Source: an uncultured Collinsella sp. (GTDB lineage Bacteria > Actinomycetota > Coriobacteriia > Coriobacteriales > Coriobacteriaceae). From it: a DNA stretch of 12,240 nt. Position numbers and translations under genes: made by a program. Shown piece after piece: positions 1-6,665 of the stretch (position 1 is its first letter; every line of letters starts with the position of its first letter). The notes beneath the pieces were generated by a model that saw only the letters and a list, made by a program, of their open reading frames with translations, was not told the DNA's origin and did not search any database. The stretch covers positions 1 to 12,240 of the forward strand of contig CABUDJ010000063.1 in assembly GCA_902490325.1 (NCBI GenBank), in the 5' to 3' direction.

Positions 1-985
1 CTCGAGGACCTGGCGGCCGCCGGCAACCATACCTGCGGGCGTCCTCGGCAAGCGGCAGCACGCGACCGATGATGGCGGCATTCTCGCCGTAGCGGGCGGC
101 GCGCATGGCGGCCAGTGCCGCATCTGCCTGTTCGGCCGGCACCACGGCGACCATCTTGCCCTCGTTTGCCACCTGCAACACATCATAGCCGAGCATCTCG
201 CAGGCTGCCTGCACGTCGGGGCGTACGGGCACGGCATCCTCGTCGATCTCCATGGCAACGCCGCTGGCCTGGGCAAACTCGTTGAGCGTGGATGCCAGAC
301 CGCCGCGCGTGGGGTCGCGGAAGCAGCGGGTGTCGGGGGCGGCGGCGAGCACGTCGGCAATCAGATGATTGAGCGGCGCAGCGTCGCTTTCGATGTTGCT
401 CGAAAAGGCCAGGCTCTCGCGCTGGCTCATGATGGCGATGCCGTGGTCGCCCAGTGTGCCCGATACTAGGATGACGTCACCGGGCTGGCAGTTAGCGCCG
501 CTGAGCTCCACACCAGCGGGCACCTCGCCTGCGCCGGCGGTATTGATATAGACGCCGTCGGCTCCGCCGCGCTCGACCACCTTGGTGTCGCCCGTGATGA
601 TCGCCACGTCCGCCTCGCGCGCGGTCTCGGCCATGGTTTGCACAATCTGGCTCAGCTTGTCCATGGGATAGCCCTCTTCGAGGATAAAACCGCATGAGAG
701 GTAGCGCACGTTAGCGCCCGAGGTCGCGACGTCGTTGACGGTTCCGCATACGGCGAGACGGCCGATATTGCCGCCGGGGAAGAACTGCGGCGTTACCACA
801 AAGCTGTCGGTCGACATGGCGATTCGCCCGCTTGCGGGCAGCGCGGCGACACCGGCATCGTTGCCCGCAAGCAGCTCGGGCGATCCAAAGGCATCAAAAA
901 AGACCTCATCGATAATGCGCTTCATCATCTGACCGCCGGAGCCGTGGCCCAGCAGGACAGTGCTATCGGTGGCAGTACGGGACAT
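1..985 (-). CDS. hypE: Hydrogenase maturation protein HypE (partial, 3' end outside window)
   Basis: HypE dehydrates the thiocarboxamide that HypF places on its C-terminal cysteine to a thiocyanate, the cyanide donor for the Fe(CN)2CO centre of [NiFe]-hydrogenase; it acts in the cytoplasm with HypF and HypC/HypD. The ATG at 985 is preceded by GGAG about 8 nt upstream and opens MSRTATDSTVLLGHGSGGQM. Family motifs follow: STDSFVVTPQFFPGG, GRLAVCGTVNDVATSGA, GFILEEGYPM, and GDTKVVERGGADGVYINTAG, which is the AIR-synthase-like ATP-binding core. About 328 codons are visible. The usual C-terminal PRIC would lie to the left of the window. It is the last gene of the hyp cluster seen here, 82 nt after hypD. 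The final 15 or so codons in this frame are Arg- and Pro-rich and do not look like HypE, so a frameshift near position 43 is possible. Confidence 0.95.
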   Translation of the reverse strand, partial: MSRTATDSTVLLGHGSGGQMMKRIIDEVFFDAFGSPELLAGNDAGVAALPASGRIAMSTDSFVVTPQFFPGGNIGRLAVCGTVNDVATSGANVRYLSCGFILEEGYPMDKLSQIVQTMAETAREADVAIITGDTKVVERGGADGVYINTAGAGEVPAGVELSGANCQPGDVILVSGTLGDHGIAIMSQRESLAFSSNIESDAAPLNHLIADVLAAAPDTRCFRDPTRGGLASTLNEFAQASGVAMEIDEDAVPVRPDVQAACEMLGYDVLQVANEGKMVAVVPAEQADAALAAMRAARYGENAAIIGRVLPLAEDARRYGCRRPPGPR

Positions 986-1040
986 ATCGAAAACTCCAAT
1001 CGTGGGTGGAATTATATGGGTGAGGCGCAGCGTCGACCGG

Positions 1041-1064
1041 TCCGCCGTTCGTTGGAACGGCGGA
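1041..1064. repeat. Perfect hairpin between hypD and hypE
   Basis: Arms 1041-1050 (TCCGCCGTTC) and 1055-1064 (GAACGGCGGA) are exact reverse complements around the loop GTTG. The hairpin begins 3 nt after the hypD stop codon. No run of T follows on the minus strand, so it does not look like a full intrinsic terminator. It may stabilise the upstream mRNA or lower hypE expression relative to hypD; this is inference. Confidence 0.7.
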
Positions 1065-1066
1065 AC

Positions 1067-2182
1067 CTAGCAGTCGCGGTAGCGGTAGTACGCCGCACAG
1101 CTGCCCTCCGAGCTCACCATGCAGGGGCCGACGGGATGCTCGGGTGTACAAGCGTGGCCGAACAGAGGGCAGTCGCTCGGCGCAATGGCTCCGCGCAGCA
1201 CGTCGCCGCAGCGGCATCCGCGTGGCTCGACCGTCGGCTCGATGGGCACGTCAAAGCGGGTACGGGCATCAAAGCGCGAGAGCTCGGGGCGGATGGAAAG
1301 GCCCGAGTTGGCAATCGGCCCCAGCCCGCGCCACGTGGTGTCGCATGGCTCAAACACCTGCTCGACCAGCTGGCGCGCCACGGGGTTACCGTCTGCGTTG
1401 ACGCCACGGCGGTAGGCGTTGTCGATCGCCGGCCTGTTCTCGACAACCATCTGGACCAGCATGCAGATGCCCTGCAGAATATCGACTGGCTCAAACCCGG
1501 TGACTACGCCGGGGGTCTCGAACTCATTGACCAAAAACCCAAAGGGTGCCAGACCCGTGATGGTAGCGACGTGACCAGGCAGGATAAAGCCGTCGATGAT
1601 CGTCTCGGGGTCGTTGGAGATCGCACGCAGAGCCGGCGGCGTGGTCTTGTGAGCGCAGTAGACCGAGAAGTTCTGGAGCCCGCGTGCGTCGGCCTCCAGG
1701 ATAGCGGCGGCAATGGTGGGCGTCGTGGTCTCAAAGCCGACGCCCATAAAGATGACCGGACGTTCGGGATTGTGCTCGGCAATGTCGAGCGCGTCGAGCG
1801 GAGAGTAGACGATGCGGATGTCGCGCCCCGCCGCCTTTTGCGCGGCAAGCGAGGTGGACGATCCGGGCACGCGCATCATGTCGCCAAACGTGGTGATGAT
1901 GGCGCCGTCCATCTTGGCGAGTGCGATTGCGTGGTCGATATCGCGGTTGGCGGTGACGCAGACCGGACAGCCCGGGCCGCTCAGCAGCTTGAGCCCCGCC
2001 GGCATAATGGAGCGAAAGCCATAGCGGCCGATGCTCACGGTGTGCGTGCCGCAGACTTCCATAAGGTTGATGGTGCGGTCGCCGACAAGCTCATGGATGC
2101 GCTCGATGAGCTCGCGGGCAAGCTTGGGGTCGCGGAATGCCGAAAAGTCGATACCGGAGTGAACCGGCTGTGCCGCCGCCAC
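1067..2182 (-). CDS. hypD: Hydrogenase maturation protein HypD
   Basis: HypD is the [4Fe-4S] scaffold that, with HypC, assembles the Fe(CN)2CO unit of [NiFe]-hydrogenase. The 371-residue protein has the usual family length and motifs: MEVCGTHT (Cys44), LSGPGCPVC (Cys72 and Cys75), TTFGDMMRVPGS, GVGFETTTPT, and the cysteine-rich C-terminus with CRCGDVLRG, DCPLFGHAC, GPCMVSSEGSC and a final Cys371. The start is a GTG at 2182; it shares its first G with the TAG stop of hypC (TAGTG), so the two genes are translationally coupled, fitting their action as a complex. The antisense strand carries a long open frame (944-2185), which is a GC-content shadow. Nothing appears to be missing or broken. Confidence 0.97.
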   Translation of the reverse strand: MAAAQPVHSGIDFSAFRDPKLARELIERIHELVGDRTINLMEVCGTHTVSIGRYGFRSIMPAGLKLLSGPGCPVCVTANRDIDHAIALAKMDGAIITTFGDMMRVPGSSTSLAAQKAAGRDIRIVYSPLDALDIAEHNPERPVIFMGVGFETTTPTIAAAILEADARGLQNFSVYCAHKTTPPALRAISNDPETIIDGFILPGHVATITGLAPFGFLVNEFETPGVVTGFEPVDILQGICMLVQMVVENRPAIDNAYRRGVNADGNPVARQLVEQVFEPCDTTWRGLGPIANSGLSIRPELSRFDARTRFDVPIEPTVEPRGCRCGDVLRGAIAPSDCPLFGHACTPEHPVGPCMVSSEGSCAAYYRYRDC

Positions 2183-2442
2183 TAGTATGCCTCGGCCGGG
2201 TTGGTGACCAGCTGGTCCTCTTCGACCAGCTCAGTCATGGTATTGACCAGGTCGAGCGTCTCCTGCGCCTCCTGCTCGTCGACAATCTGAATGCCAAAGC
2301 CGGCGTGCACGAGAATATAGTCGCCTACCTGTGCCGTCGGCACGAGGCGCAGCGAAACGGGGCGCTCGATGCCCATCATGTCGACGGTCGCCTTAAGGTC
2401 GTCGTCGCGTTTGACCACTTTACCGGGAACGGCAAGGCACAT
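2182..2442 (-). CDS. hypC: Hydrogenase maturation chaperone HypC (HypC/HybG/HupF family)
   Basis: HypC is a small chaperone that carries the Fe(CN)2CO moiety with HypD and docks on the hydrogenase large-subunit precursor. The 86-residue product begins with the family signature MCLAVPGKVV; Cys2 is the iron-binding residue once Met1 is removed. It also has the conserved segment VGDYILVHAGFGIQIVDEQE. A strong ribosome-binding site, AAGGGGAA, lies just upstream of the ATG at 2442. The stop overlaps the hypD start by one base. The 131 nt between hypF and hypC hold only a weak CCATC/GATGG hairpin and no clear promoter or terminator, so hypC is probably in the same transcript as hypF. Confidence 0.96.
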   Translation of the reverse strand: MCLAVPGKVVKRDDDLKATVDMMGIERPVSLRLVPTAQVGDYILVHAGFGIQIVDEQEAQETLDLVNTMTELVEEDQLVTNPAEAY

Positions 2443-2573
2443 AATGTTCCCCTTTTATACGTTTTGCGCTGGATAGGCGCCTAATTACCCATCAGTTGAT
2501 GGTAGCGCTCGCGGGAGTCACGAGCAAACGCGTTACACCTGTGAGACGGCGGCGCGCAGACTGGCAAAACAGC

Positions 2574-5042
2574 CTATCGCGATGTTGTCTGCGCAAGACG
2601 AGCGCTTGCGACCGCCGCCTGGCCGTAGGCGATGCAGCCGTCATTGACGGGTGCGGTGTGGGGGACAAGGACAGTAAGGCCTGCGCTTTTGAGCTCGCGG
2701 GTGAGGAACTGAAGCAGGAGTCGGTTCATGAACACGCCGCCCGAGAGCACGACGGTGTCGATGCCTTCACGGACGCAGATCTCGCTTGCGATGCGGGCCG
2801 ACGCGCGTGCGATGGTGACATGGAAGTCGAGCGCGAGCTTGCCGGCGGGCACGCCGGTCCTGATTCCCTCCAAAAGCGCCTCAAAAAGCGGTCTGGAGTT
2901 CAGAACATGGCAGTCGTCCGGACGGGATGATTCGGTTACGGAAAAGCTGGCCATATTGCCGGTGGGGCAGGCACTTTCACTGCTGAGCGCGCGCCAGGCG
3001 GCGGCTTCGAATTCTATGGCGGGTTCGCCCTCGTAGGTTGCCTTGTCGCAGATGCCCAGAATTGCTGCCGCGGCATCAAAGAGACGCCCCATGCTGCTGG
3101 TACGCGGGCTGTTGATGCCGCGCTCGATCATGGTGGCTGTCACGCTGCGCGTTTGCTCGTCGAGGCTGTCCAAAAGCCGAGCGGCGCCTGGGTGCTCGAG
3201 CAGGCCGAGCTCACTGAGCAGGGCAAAGGCGTTGCGGCGGGCGTCGCGCACGGAGGCCGCCCCGCCGGGGAGCGCCCAGGTGCGCAAATGCGCGGCGCGC
3301 TCAAAGCCGCCAAGGCTGGCAACAAGAAACTCGCCGCCCCAAATGGTCCCATCGGTACCGGCGCCGGTGCCGTCAAAGGCGATGCCAAGGACGCGCGCGT
3401 CGGTTGTAAGCTGGCCCGCGGCGATAGCCTCGGCCATTACGCTCGCGATATGCGCATGATGGTGCTGCACCTCGACGAGCGGCAGATTGCATTTTCGCGC
3501 CTGCTCGCGCGCCCACTGGCTCGATAGATAGCTGGGATGTACATCGCAGGCTAAGGCGGCGGGCGCCAAGTCAAAGAGATCTTCCAAGCGCGTGCGCGCG
3601 GCGTTCCAGGCATCGAAGGTCCCGCCGTTTTCAACATCGCCGATATGCTGCGACACAAAACAGGTTGCCTCGCCGTTCGTCCCTTCACGCGTGAGCGCAA
3701 TCGTGGCCTTTTGTTGTGGCCCGCAGGCGAGCACGCAGGACGGAGCGCCGTCGAGCGCCGGCAGCGGCAGCGGCTGGGGTGCATATCCGCGAGCGCGGCG
3801 CACGGGCATAACGGCGCCGTCGACCACGCGCACAACAGAGTCGTCGTAGCGCGAGAGGATCGCGCGGTCGTTACCGAGCAACGCGTCGGCGATGCCGGCG
3901 GCAACGAGGTGTTCCCAGGCAAGATCGTCGTCGGTCTCGATGGGCTCTTCGCTCAGGTTTCCGCTGGTCATGACGAGCGCGTGCATACCGCGGGCTTCTG
4001 CCGCGGCAAGCAGCAGATGCTGAAGCGGGGTGTAGGGGAGCATAACGCCGAGCTCGGGCAGGTCGCGCGCGACGGACGGTGCGAGCGCGAGGGCGTCGGG
4101 AGAATCACCGCTCTCGCAAACAGCACGTCGGCGCAGCAGCACAATGGGGCGAATGCTGCCGGCCAGCAAGCCGCGCTCAACGTCGCTGATATGGCACAGG
4201 CGTTCAGCGTCGGCAAGGCTGCGCACCATAACGGCAAGTGGCTTGTTGCTGCGGCGTTTACGGCGGCGAAGCTCGGCTACCGCCTGCTCGTTGGAGGCGT
4301 CACAGGATAGATGGAATCCGCCCAGGCCCTTGATGGCGACGATGCCACCAAGGGCCAGCAGCTCAACGCAGCGGTCGATAATGGCGTCGCTGGTCTCGCG
4401 CGTGGTGCCGACGGCCAGCGGCGCGGCGGCTTCGCCCGGCTCATCGCCCACGCTCGCTTCGCGCCACATGATATGCGGCCCGCAATTAAAGCAGGCATCG
4501 GGCTGCGCGTGAAAGCGACGGTCGAGCGGATTGGCATACTCCGCGGCACACTCAGGGCACATGGGAAAACGGTCCATCGAGGTAGCCGCTCGGTCATAAG
4601 GCAGCGATCGGATGATGGTAAAGCGTGGGCCGCAGTTAGTGCAGTTGATAAAGGGGTAGTGATAGCGTCGGTCGGCGGGATCGAACAGCTCGCGCAGGCA
4701 ATCGTCGCAGGTGGCGATATCGGGCGAGACGAGCGTCGTGTGCGCGGTCTGGTCCTGCGATGCTACGATGCGAAAACCCTCTTCATTGGCGGCATCCCAA
4801 CCGTTGGCTGCCAGGTCCACAACCTCGACATGCTCTACGCGGGCTGCCGCAGGCGCATGCTCAGAAAGCGCGGCAACAAAAGCATCGAGCGCACCGGCCA
4901 GAGCATGCGCTTCGATATGCACGCCGTCGCCCGCGTTGAGCACCCATCCGCAAATGCCATGCGCCATGGCCTCGCGATACACAAACGGCCGCATGCCAAC
5001 GCCCTGCACAATGCCCGTCACATGAATATGCACATGCCGCAT
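2574..5042 (-). CDS. hypF: Carbamoyltransferase HypF
   Basis: HypF uses carbamoyl phosphate and ATP to transfer a carbamoyl group to the C-terminal Cys of HypE, the first step of cyanide ligand synthesis. The 822-residue protein has all expected parts in order. Residues 1-90 form an acylphosphatase domain (VTGIVQGVGMRPFVYREAM). A double zinc finger follows, with CxxC pairs at Cys112/115, 134/137, 162/165 and 184/187. A YrdC-like domain comes next (KGLGGFHLSCDASN, RRKRRSNKPLAVMVRSLADA). The C-terminal Kae1-like domain has VQHHHAHIASVMAE, GIAFDGTGAGTDGTIWGGEF and VLSGGVFMNRLL. I chose the ATG at 5042 (MRHVHIHVTG) because GAGGGG lies 6 nt upstream and this is where family homology begins; an in-frame TTG at 5069 would add 9 unlike residues. 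The gene starts only 24 nt after the palindrome at 5066-5136. Confidence 0.97.
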   Translation of the reverse strand: MRHVHIHVTGIVQGVGMRPFVYREAMAHGICGWVLNAGDGVHIEAHALAGALDAFVAALSEHAPAAARVEHVEVVDLAANGWDAANEEGFRIVASQDQTAHTTLVSPDIATCDDCLRELFDPADRRYHYPFINCTNCGPRFTIIRSLPYDRAATSMDRFPMCPECAAEYANPLDRRFHAQPDACFNCGPHIMWREASVGDEPGEAAAPLAVGTTRETSDAIIDRCVELLALGGIVAIKGLGGFHLSCDASNEQAVAELRRRKRRSNKPLAVMVRSLADAERLCHISDVERGLLAGSIRPIVLLRRRAVCESGDSPDALALAPSVARDLPELGVMLPYTPLQHLLLAAAEARGMHALVMTSGNLSEEPIETDDDLAWEHLVAAGIADALLGNDRAILSRYDDSVVRVVDGAVMPVRRARGYAPQPLPLPALDGAPSCVLACGPQQKATIALTREGTNGEATCFVSQHIGDVENGGTFDAWNAARTRLEDLFDLAPAALACDVHPSYLSSQWAREQARKCNLPLVEVQHHHAHIASVMAEAIAAGQLTTDARVLGIAFDGTGAGTDGTIWGGEFLVASLGGFERAAHLRTWALPGGAASVRDARRNAFALLSELGLLEHPGAARLLDSLDEQTRSVTATMIERGINSPRTSSMGRLFDAAAAILGICDKATYEGEPAIEFEAAAWRALSSESACPTGNMASFSVTESSRPDDCHVLNSRPLFEALLEGIRTGVPAGKLALDFHVTIARASARIASEICVREGIDTVVLSGGVFMNRLLLQFLTRELKSAGLTVLVPHTAPVNDGCIAYGQAAVASARLAQTTSR

Positions 5043-5065
5043 GCGACACCCCTCATCAAAACCGA

Positions 5066-5136
5066 CCAAAAAAGGACAGGTTTGTTTTGGTAGGTAAAAC
5101 TTCTAAACCTGCCAAAACAAACCTGTCCCTTTTTGG
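5066..5136. repeat. Long near-perfect inverted repeat with terminator-like tails between nikR and hypF
   Basis: Arms 5066-5095 and 5107-5136 are 30 nt each and complementary at 28 positions, with an 11-nt loop. The outer part of each arm is an A-run leading to GGACAGG or CCTGTCC followed by a T-run, so a GC-capped stem followed by T5-T6 is present on both strands. It could act as an intrinsic terminator or attenuator between nikR and hypF. Its near-perfect symmetry and AT/GC pattern also resemble dispersed palindromic elements (REP or MITE-like); I recall similar GGGACAGGTTTG-type palindromes in other bacterial intergenic regions, but cannot verify that here. Confidence 0.85.
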
Positions 5137-5159
5137 CAGGTGCGCTGCGGGAAATTCCG

Positions 5160-5672
5160 CTACAGCCCCAGGCTCTGCTTGGTGGCGGCGCACGTGAGCT
5201 CGCCGTGCTTAACGCCGCGCAGGCCCAGCAGGCGGTCGGCTAGTTCGTAGACGCGCTCGCCGCGACCCTTGAGCGCCAGAATCTCCAAGCAGTTGTGGTG
5301 ATCCAGATGCACGTGCATGGTCGACACGATCTCGTCGGTGTAGTCGTGCTGCACCTCGTCCAGGCGGCGCGTCAGATCGCCGGTATGGTGGTCGTAGATC
5401 ATGGTGAGCGACCCGATAACATGCTCATCGGGCGTGCGCATCTGCTCTTTGGCGATTGAGGCGCGAATCAGGTCGCGCACGGCCTCGGATCGGTTGGCCA
5501 CGTCGCCGCGGCGTGCGATCTGCTCGTCAAAACGGCGCAGCAGGTCGTCGGGTGCGGTAACCGAAAAACGGACCAGCTCGGAGCCGGAGCCACTACAGTG
5601 GCAGCCCGCGTCACCGTCCGCCCCGTGCGGATGCTCGTGCTCGTACCCGCAGCCGTGCTCGTGTTCGGCCAC
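5160..5672 (-). CDS. nikR: Nickel-responsive transcriptional regulator NikR with His/Cys-rich N-terminal extension
   Basis: NikR is a tetrameric repressor that binds DNA when nickel is bound and controls nickel uptake or nickel enzymes. Residues 32-75 are the ribbon-helix-helix domain (SELVRFSVTAPDDLLRRFDE, RSEAVRDLIRASI). The C-terminal ACT-like domain carries the ligands that correspond to E. coli His76, His87, His89 and Cys95: QHDY (His109), STMHVHLDHHNC (His120, His122, Cys128). Residues 1-30 are an unusual tail with six His and three Cys. The start is a GTG at 5672, 1 nt after the TAA of the upstream small gene, with only a weak ribosome-binding site, so translation is probably coupled. 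No internal ATG lies before the ribbon-helix-helix domain, which supports including the tail. The hyp genes downstream are on the same strand. Confidence 0.94.
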   Translation of the reverse strand: MAEHEHGCGYEHEHPHGADGDAGCHCSGSGSELVRFSVTAPDDLLRRFDEQIARRGDVANRSEAVRDLIRASIAKEQMRTPDEHVIGSLTMIYDHHTGDLTRRLDEVQHDYTDEIVSTMHVHLDHHNCLEILALKGRGERVYELADRLLGLRGVKHGELTCAATKQSLGL

Positions 5673-5673
5673 C

Positions 5674-5922
5674 TTACACCAGCTTCACGGAGCCGACGGA
5701 GTTGTGGTCGGCCTCGATGGCTTCCTCGTAGCCCTCGAGTGCGTCGTGGGCCTCGTGCAGCGCGGCCATGGCGGCCTCGAGCTTGGCGCCGATGCGCTCC
5801 ATGTCAAAATTCTCGGTCGCATGCAGCAGCTGATGGCTCCACTCGTGAGCGAGCTCGATGGTGTCGTCGACCTGCTTGACGCTCATGGCAAGCTGGCTCA
5901 TGTTCATTCCAACATCATGCAT
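5674..5922 (-). CDS. Small helical protein of unknown function, coupled to nikR
   Basis: I do not recognise this 82-residue protein. It starts at the ATG at 5922 with an excellent ribosome-binding site (AAGGAGA, about 6 nt upstream). It begins MHDVGMNMSQLAMSVKQVDD and continues with Ala-, Glu- and His-rich amphipathic stretches such as MERIGAKLEAAMAALHEAHD, which suggests two long helices, perhaps a helical hairpin. There is no signal peptide, membrane segment or cysteine. Several His residues (positions 2, 26, 30, 34, 56, 59 and 73) could bind metal, but no known site is evident. The stop lies 1 nt before the nikR start, so the two genes form a tight operon and the protein may work with NikR or in nickel handling; that role is inference only. 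Confidence 0.85.
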   Translation of the reverse strand: MHDVGMNMSQLAMSVKQVDDTIELAHEWSHQLLHATENFDMERIGAKLEAAMAALHEAHDALEGYEEAIEADHNSVGSVKLV

Positions 5923-5991
5923 GGGAAATCTCCTTTTGTATGGGGCAGTTCAGTGGTTCAGATTTTACTACGCCCGCTCTGTGCGCAGCTG

Positions 5992-6032
5992 CATAAGAAA
6001 ACGGGTGCGAGTCTGTGCGACTCGCACCCGTT
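5992..6032 (-). terminator. Intrinsic terminator downstream of trxA
   Basis: A perfect 14-bp stem (AACGGGTGCGAGTC at 6000-6013 with GACTCGCACCCGTT at 6019-6032, loop TGTGC) is followed on the minus strand by TTTTCTTAT. It lies about 110 nt after the trxA stop codon and just upstream of the small gene at 5922, so it separates trxA from the small gene/nikR unit. On the plus strand no T-run follows, so it acts leftward. Confidence 0.85.
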
Positions 6033-6097
6033 CACTGGGGGCTGTTTGTAACTACCATACTATCCGTGGTCGCACGCGCCGCACCCGGCAGTCCGGC

Positions 6098-6116
6098 GAG
6101 CGGTGCAAAACCGCTC
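6098..6116. repeat. Short hairpin in the trxA 3' untranslated region
   Basis: A 7-bp perfect stem (GAGCGGT at 6098-6104 with ACCGCTC at 6110-6116, loop GCAAA) lies between the trxA stop and its terminator. It has no T-tail. The surrounding 6033-6143 region shows no open frame, tRNA or recognisable RNA fold. Its role, if any, is unknown. Confidence 0.45.
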
Positions 6117-6143
6117 ATGGACGGCGGGTAAGTAACAAGCGTA

Positions 6144-6464
6144 TTACAGGTGCTTCTCCAGCAGCGCCTGCAGCCTCGCCTTGGGTAGAGCGCCAACCGA
6201 GCGGTCAATCTCCTCGCCGTTCTTAAACACAATCAGCGTGGGGATGCTCATGACGCCATACTTCATGGCCAGGTCCTGGTTGCCGTCGACGTTGCATTTG
6301 GCAACGGCAAGCTTGCCGGCCAGCTCGTCGGCTACCTCGTCTACGATGGGCGAGAGCGATCGGCAGGGCCCGCACCAGGGCGCCCAAAAATCGACCAGCA
6401 CGGGCAGGCTGTCGTTAACGATGGAATCGAAGTTCTCGGGGGTAATCTGCTTAATGTCAGCCAT
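6144..6464 (-). CDS. trxA: Thioredoxin
   Basis: Thioredoxin reduces protein disulfides in the cytoplasm and is recycled by thioredoxin reductase. The 106-residue product has the usual length. It has the active site FWAPWCGPC (Cys31 and Cys34), the Asp/Phe strand PVLVDFW before it, the partner segment AKCNVDGNQDLAMKYGVMSI, the cis-proline in SIPTLIVFKNGEE, and the C-terminal Gly-containing strand. The start at 6464 (MADIKQITPENF) fits best: GGAGGT lies 4 nt upstream and family homology begins here. A start at 6476 would consume the ribosome-binding site. The gene is monocistronic: a terminator lies downstream, and the IS element and a divergently oriented gene lie upstream. One extra Cys57 (AKCNVD) is present, as in several bacterial thioredoxins. 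Confidence 0.96.
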   Translation of the reverse strand: MADIKQITPENFDSIVNDSLPVLVDFWAPWCGPCRSLSPIVDEVADELAGKLAVAKCNVDGNQDLAMKYGVMSIPTLIVFKNGEEIDRSVGALPKARLQALLEKHL

Positions 6465-6482
6465 GGTGACCTCCATAATACG

Positions 6483-6499
6483 ACGCGGCTCGGCCGCGT
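6483..6499. repeat. Hairpin in the trxA leader
   Basis: ACGCGGC (6483-6489) and GCCGCGT (6493-6499) form a perfect 7-bp stem with a 3-nt loop. On the minus strand it ends about 8 nt before the trxA ribosome-binding site GGAGGT, so it would fold in the 5' leader of trxA mRNA. A regulatory role is possible but not shown. Confidence 0.5.
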
Positions 6500-6527
6500 A
6501 AAACTCAGTACGACCGTGCTTATACCC

Positions 6528-6566
6528 AGCCGCCCGCAAAGCAACCACTCGCGGGCGGCTCTTTTA
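6528..6566 (+). terminator. Rightward terminator-like hairpin upstream of trxA
   Basis: AGCCGCCCGC (6528-6537) and GCGGGCGGCT (6551-6560) form a perfect 10-bp GC-rich stem with a 13-nt loop, followed on the plus strand by CTTTTAT. It has the form of a rightward intrinsic terminator, yet no plus-strand gene lies to its left. It may block antisense transcription entering from the left, or it may have been an attenuator of the gene at 8340 before the IS element came between them. No good T-run follows on the minus strand. Confidence 0.55.
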
Positions 6567-6623
6567 TCAAAAGCGCCGCAAAACCCCTTTCTTCAGATAT
6601 GGGGATATAAGGCGCATCGGCGT

Positions 6624-6646
6624 CAGCCGATATACATATACGGCTG
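6624..6646 (+). repeat. Left-end hairpin of the IS element
   Basis: CAGCCG (6624-6629) pairs with CGGCTG (6641-6646), and ATAT (6630-6633) with ATAT (6636-6639), leaving one bulged A at 6640. Such imperfect subterminal hairpins with one extrahelical base are what IS200/IS605 TnpA proteins bind. An alternative stem (ATCGGC 6616-6621 with GCCGAT 6626-6631) shares part of the sequence. Confidence 0.65.
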
Positions 6647-6650
6647 CAAG

Positions 6651-6659
6651 TGGTATACT
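6651..6659 (+). promoter_or_regulatory. Extended -10 element for tnpA
   Basis: TGGTATACT matches an extended -10 box (TGn followed by TATACT at 6654-6659). No good -35 is seen at the usual distance. Transcription would begin near 6666, at the tnpA ATG itself, and no strong ribosome-binding site exists before it, so the mRNA may be leaderless or poorly translated. Confidence 0.4.
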
Positions 6660-6665
6660 GTTTTC

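Noticed and set aside
944..2185. 413-codon open frame on the plus strand opposite hypD
   Set aside because: It lies antisense to a clear hypD gene, has an Arg/Ala/Asp-rich composition typical of shadows in GC-rich DNA, matches no family I know, and has no ribosome-binding site.
5923..5999. NikR operator (GTATGA and TCATAC half-sites) or promoter upstream of the small gene and nikR
   Set aside because: No half-site pair with the E. coli spacing was found; a TAAAAT at 5962-5967 (minus) could be a -10 box but lacks a convincing -35.
6033..6143. Possible structured RNA or tRNA between trxA and its terminator
   Set aside because: Only one 7-bp hairpin could be found; no cloverleaf, anticodon arm or known riboswitch core is visible.
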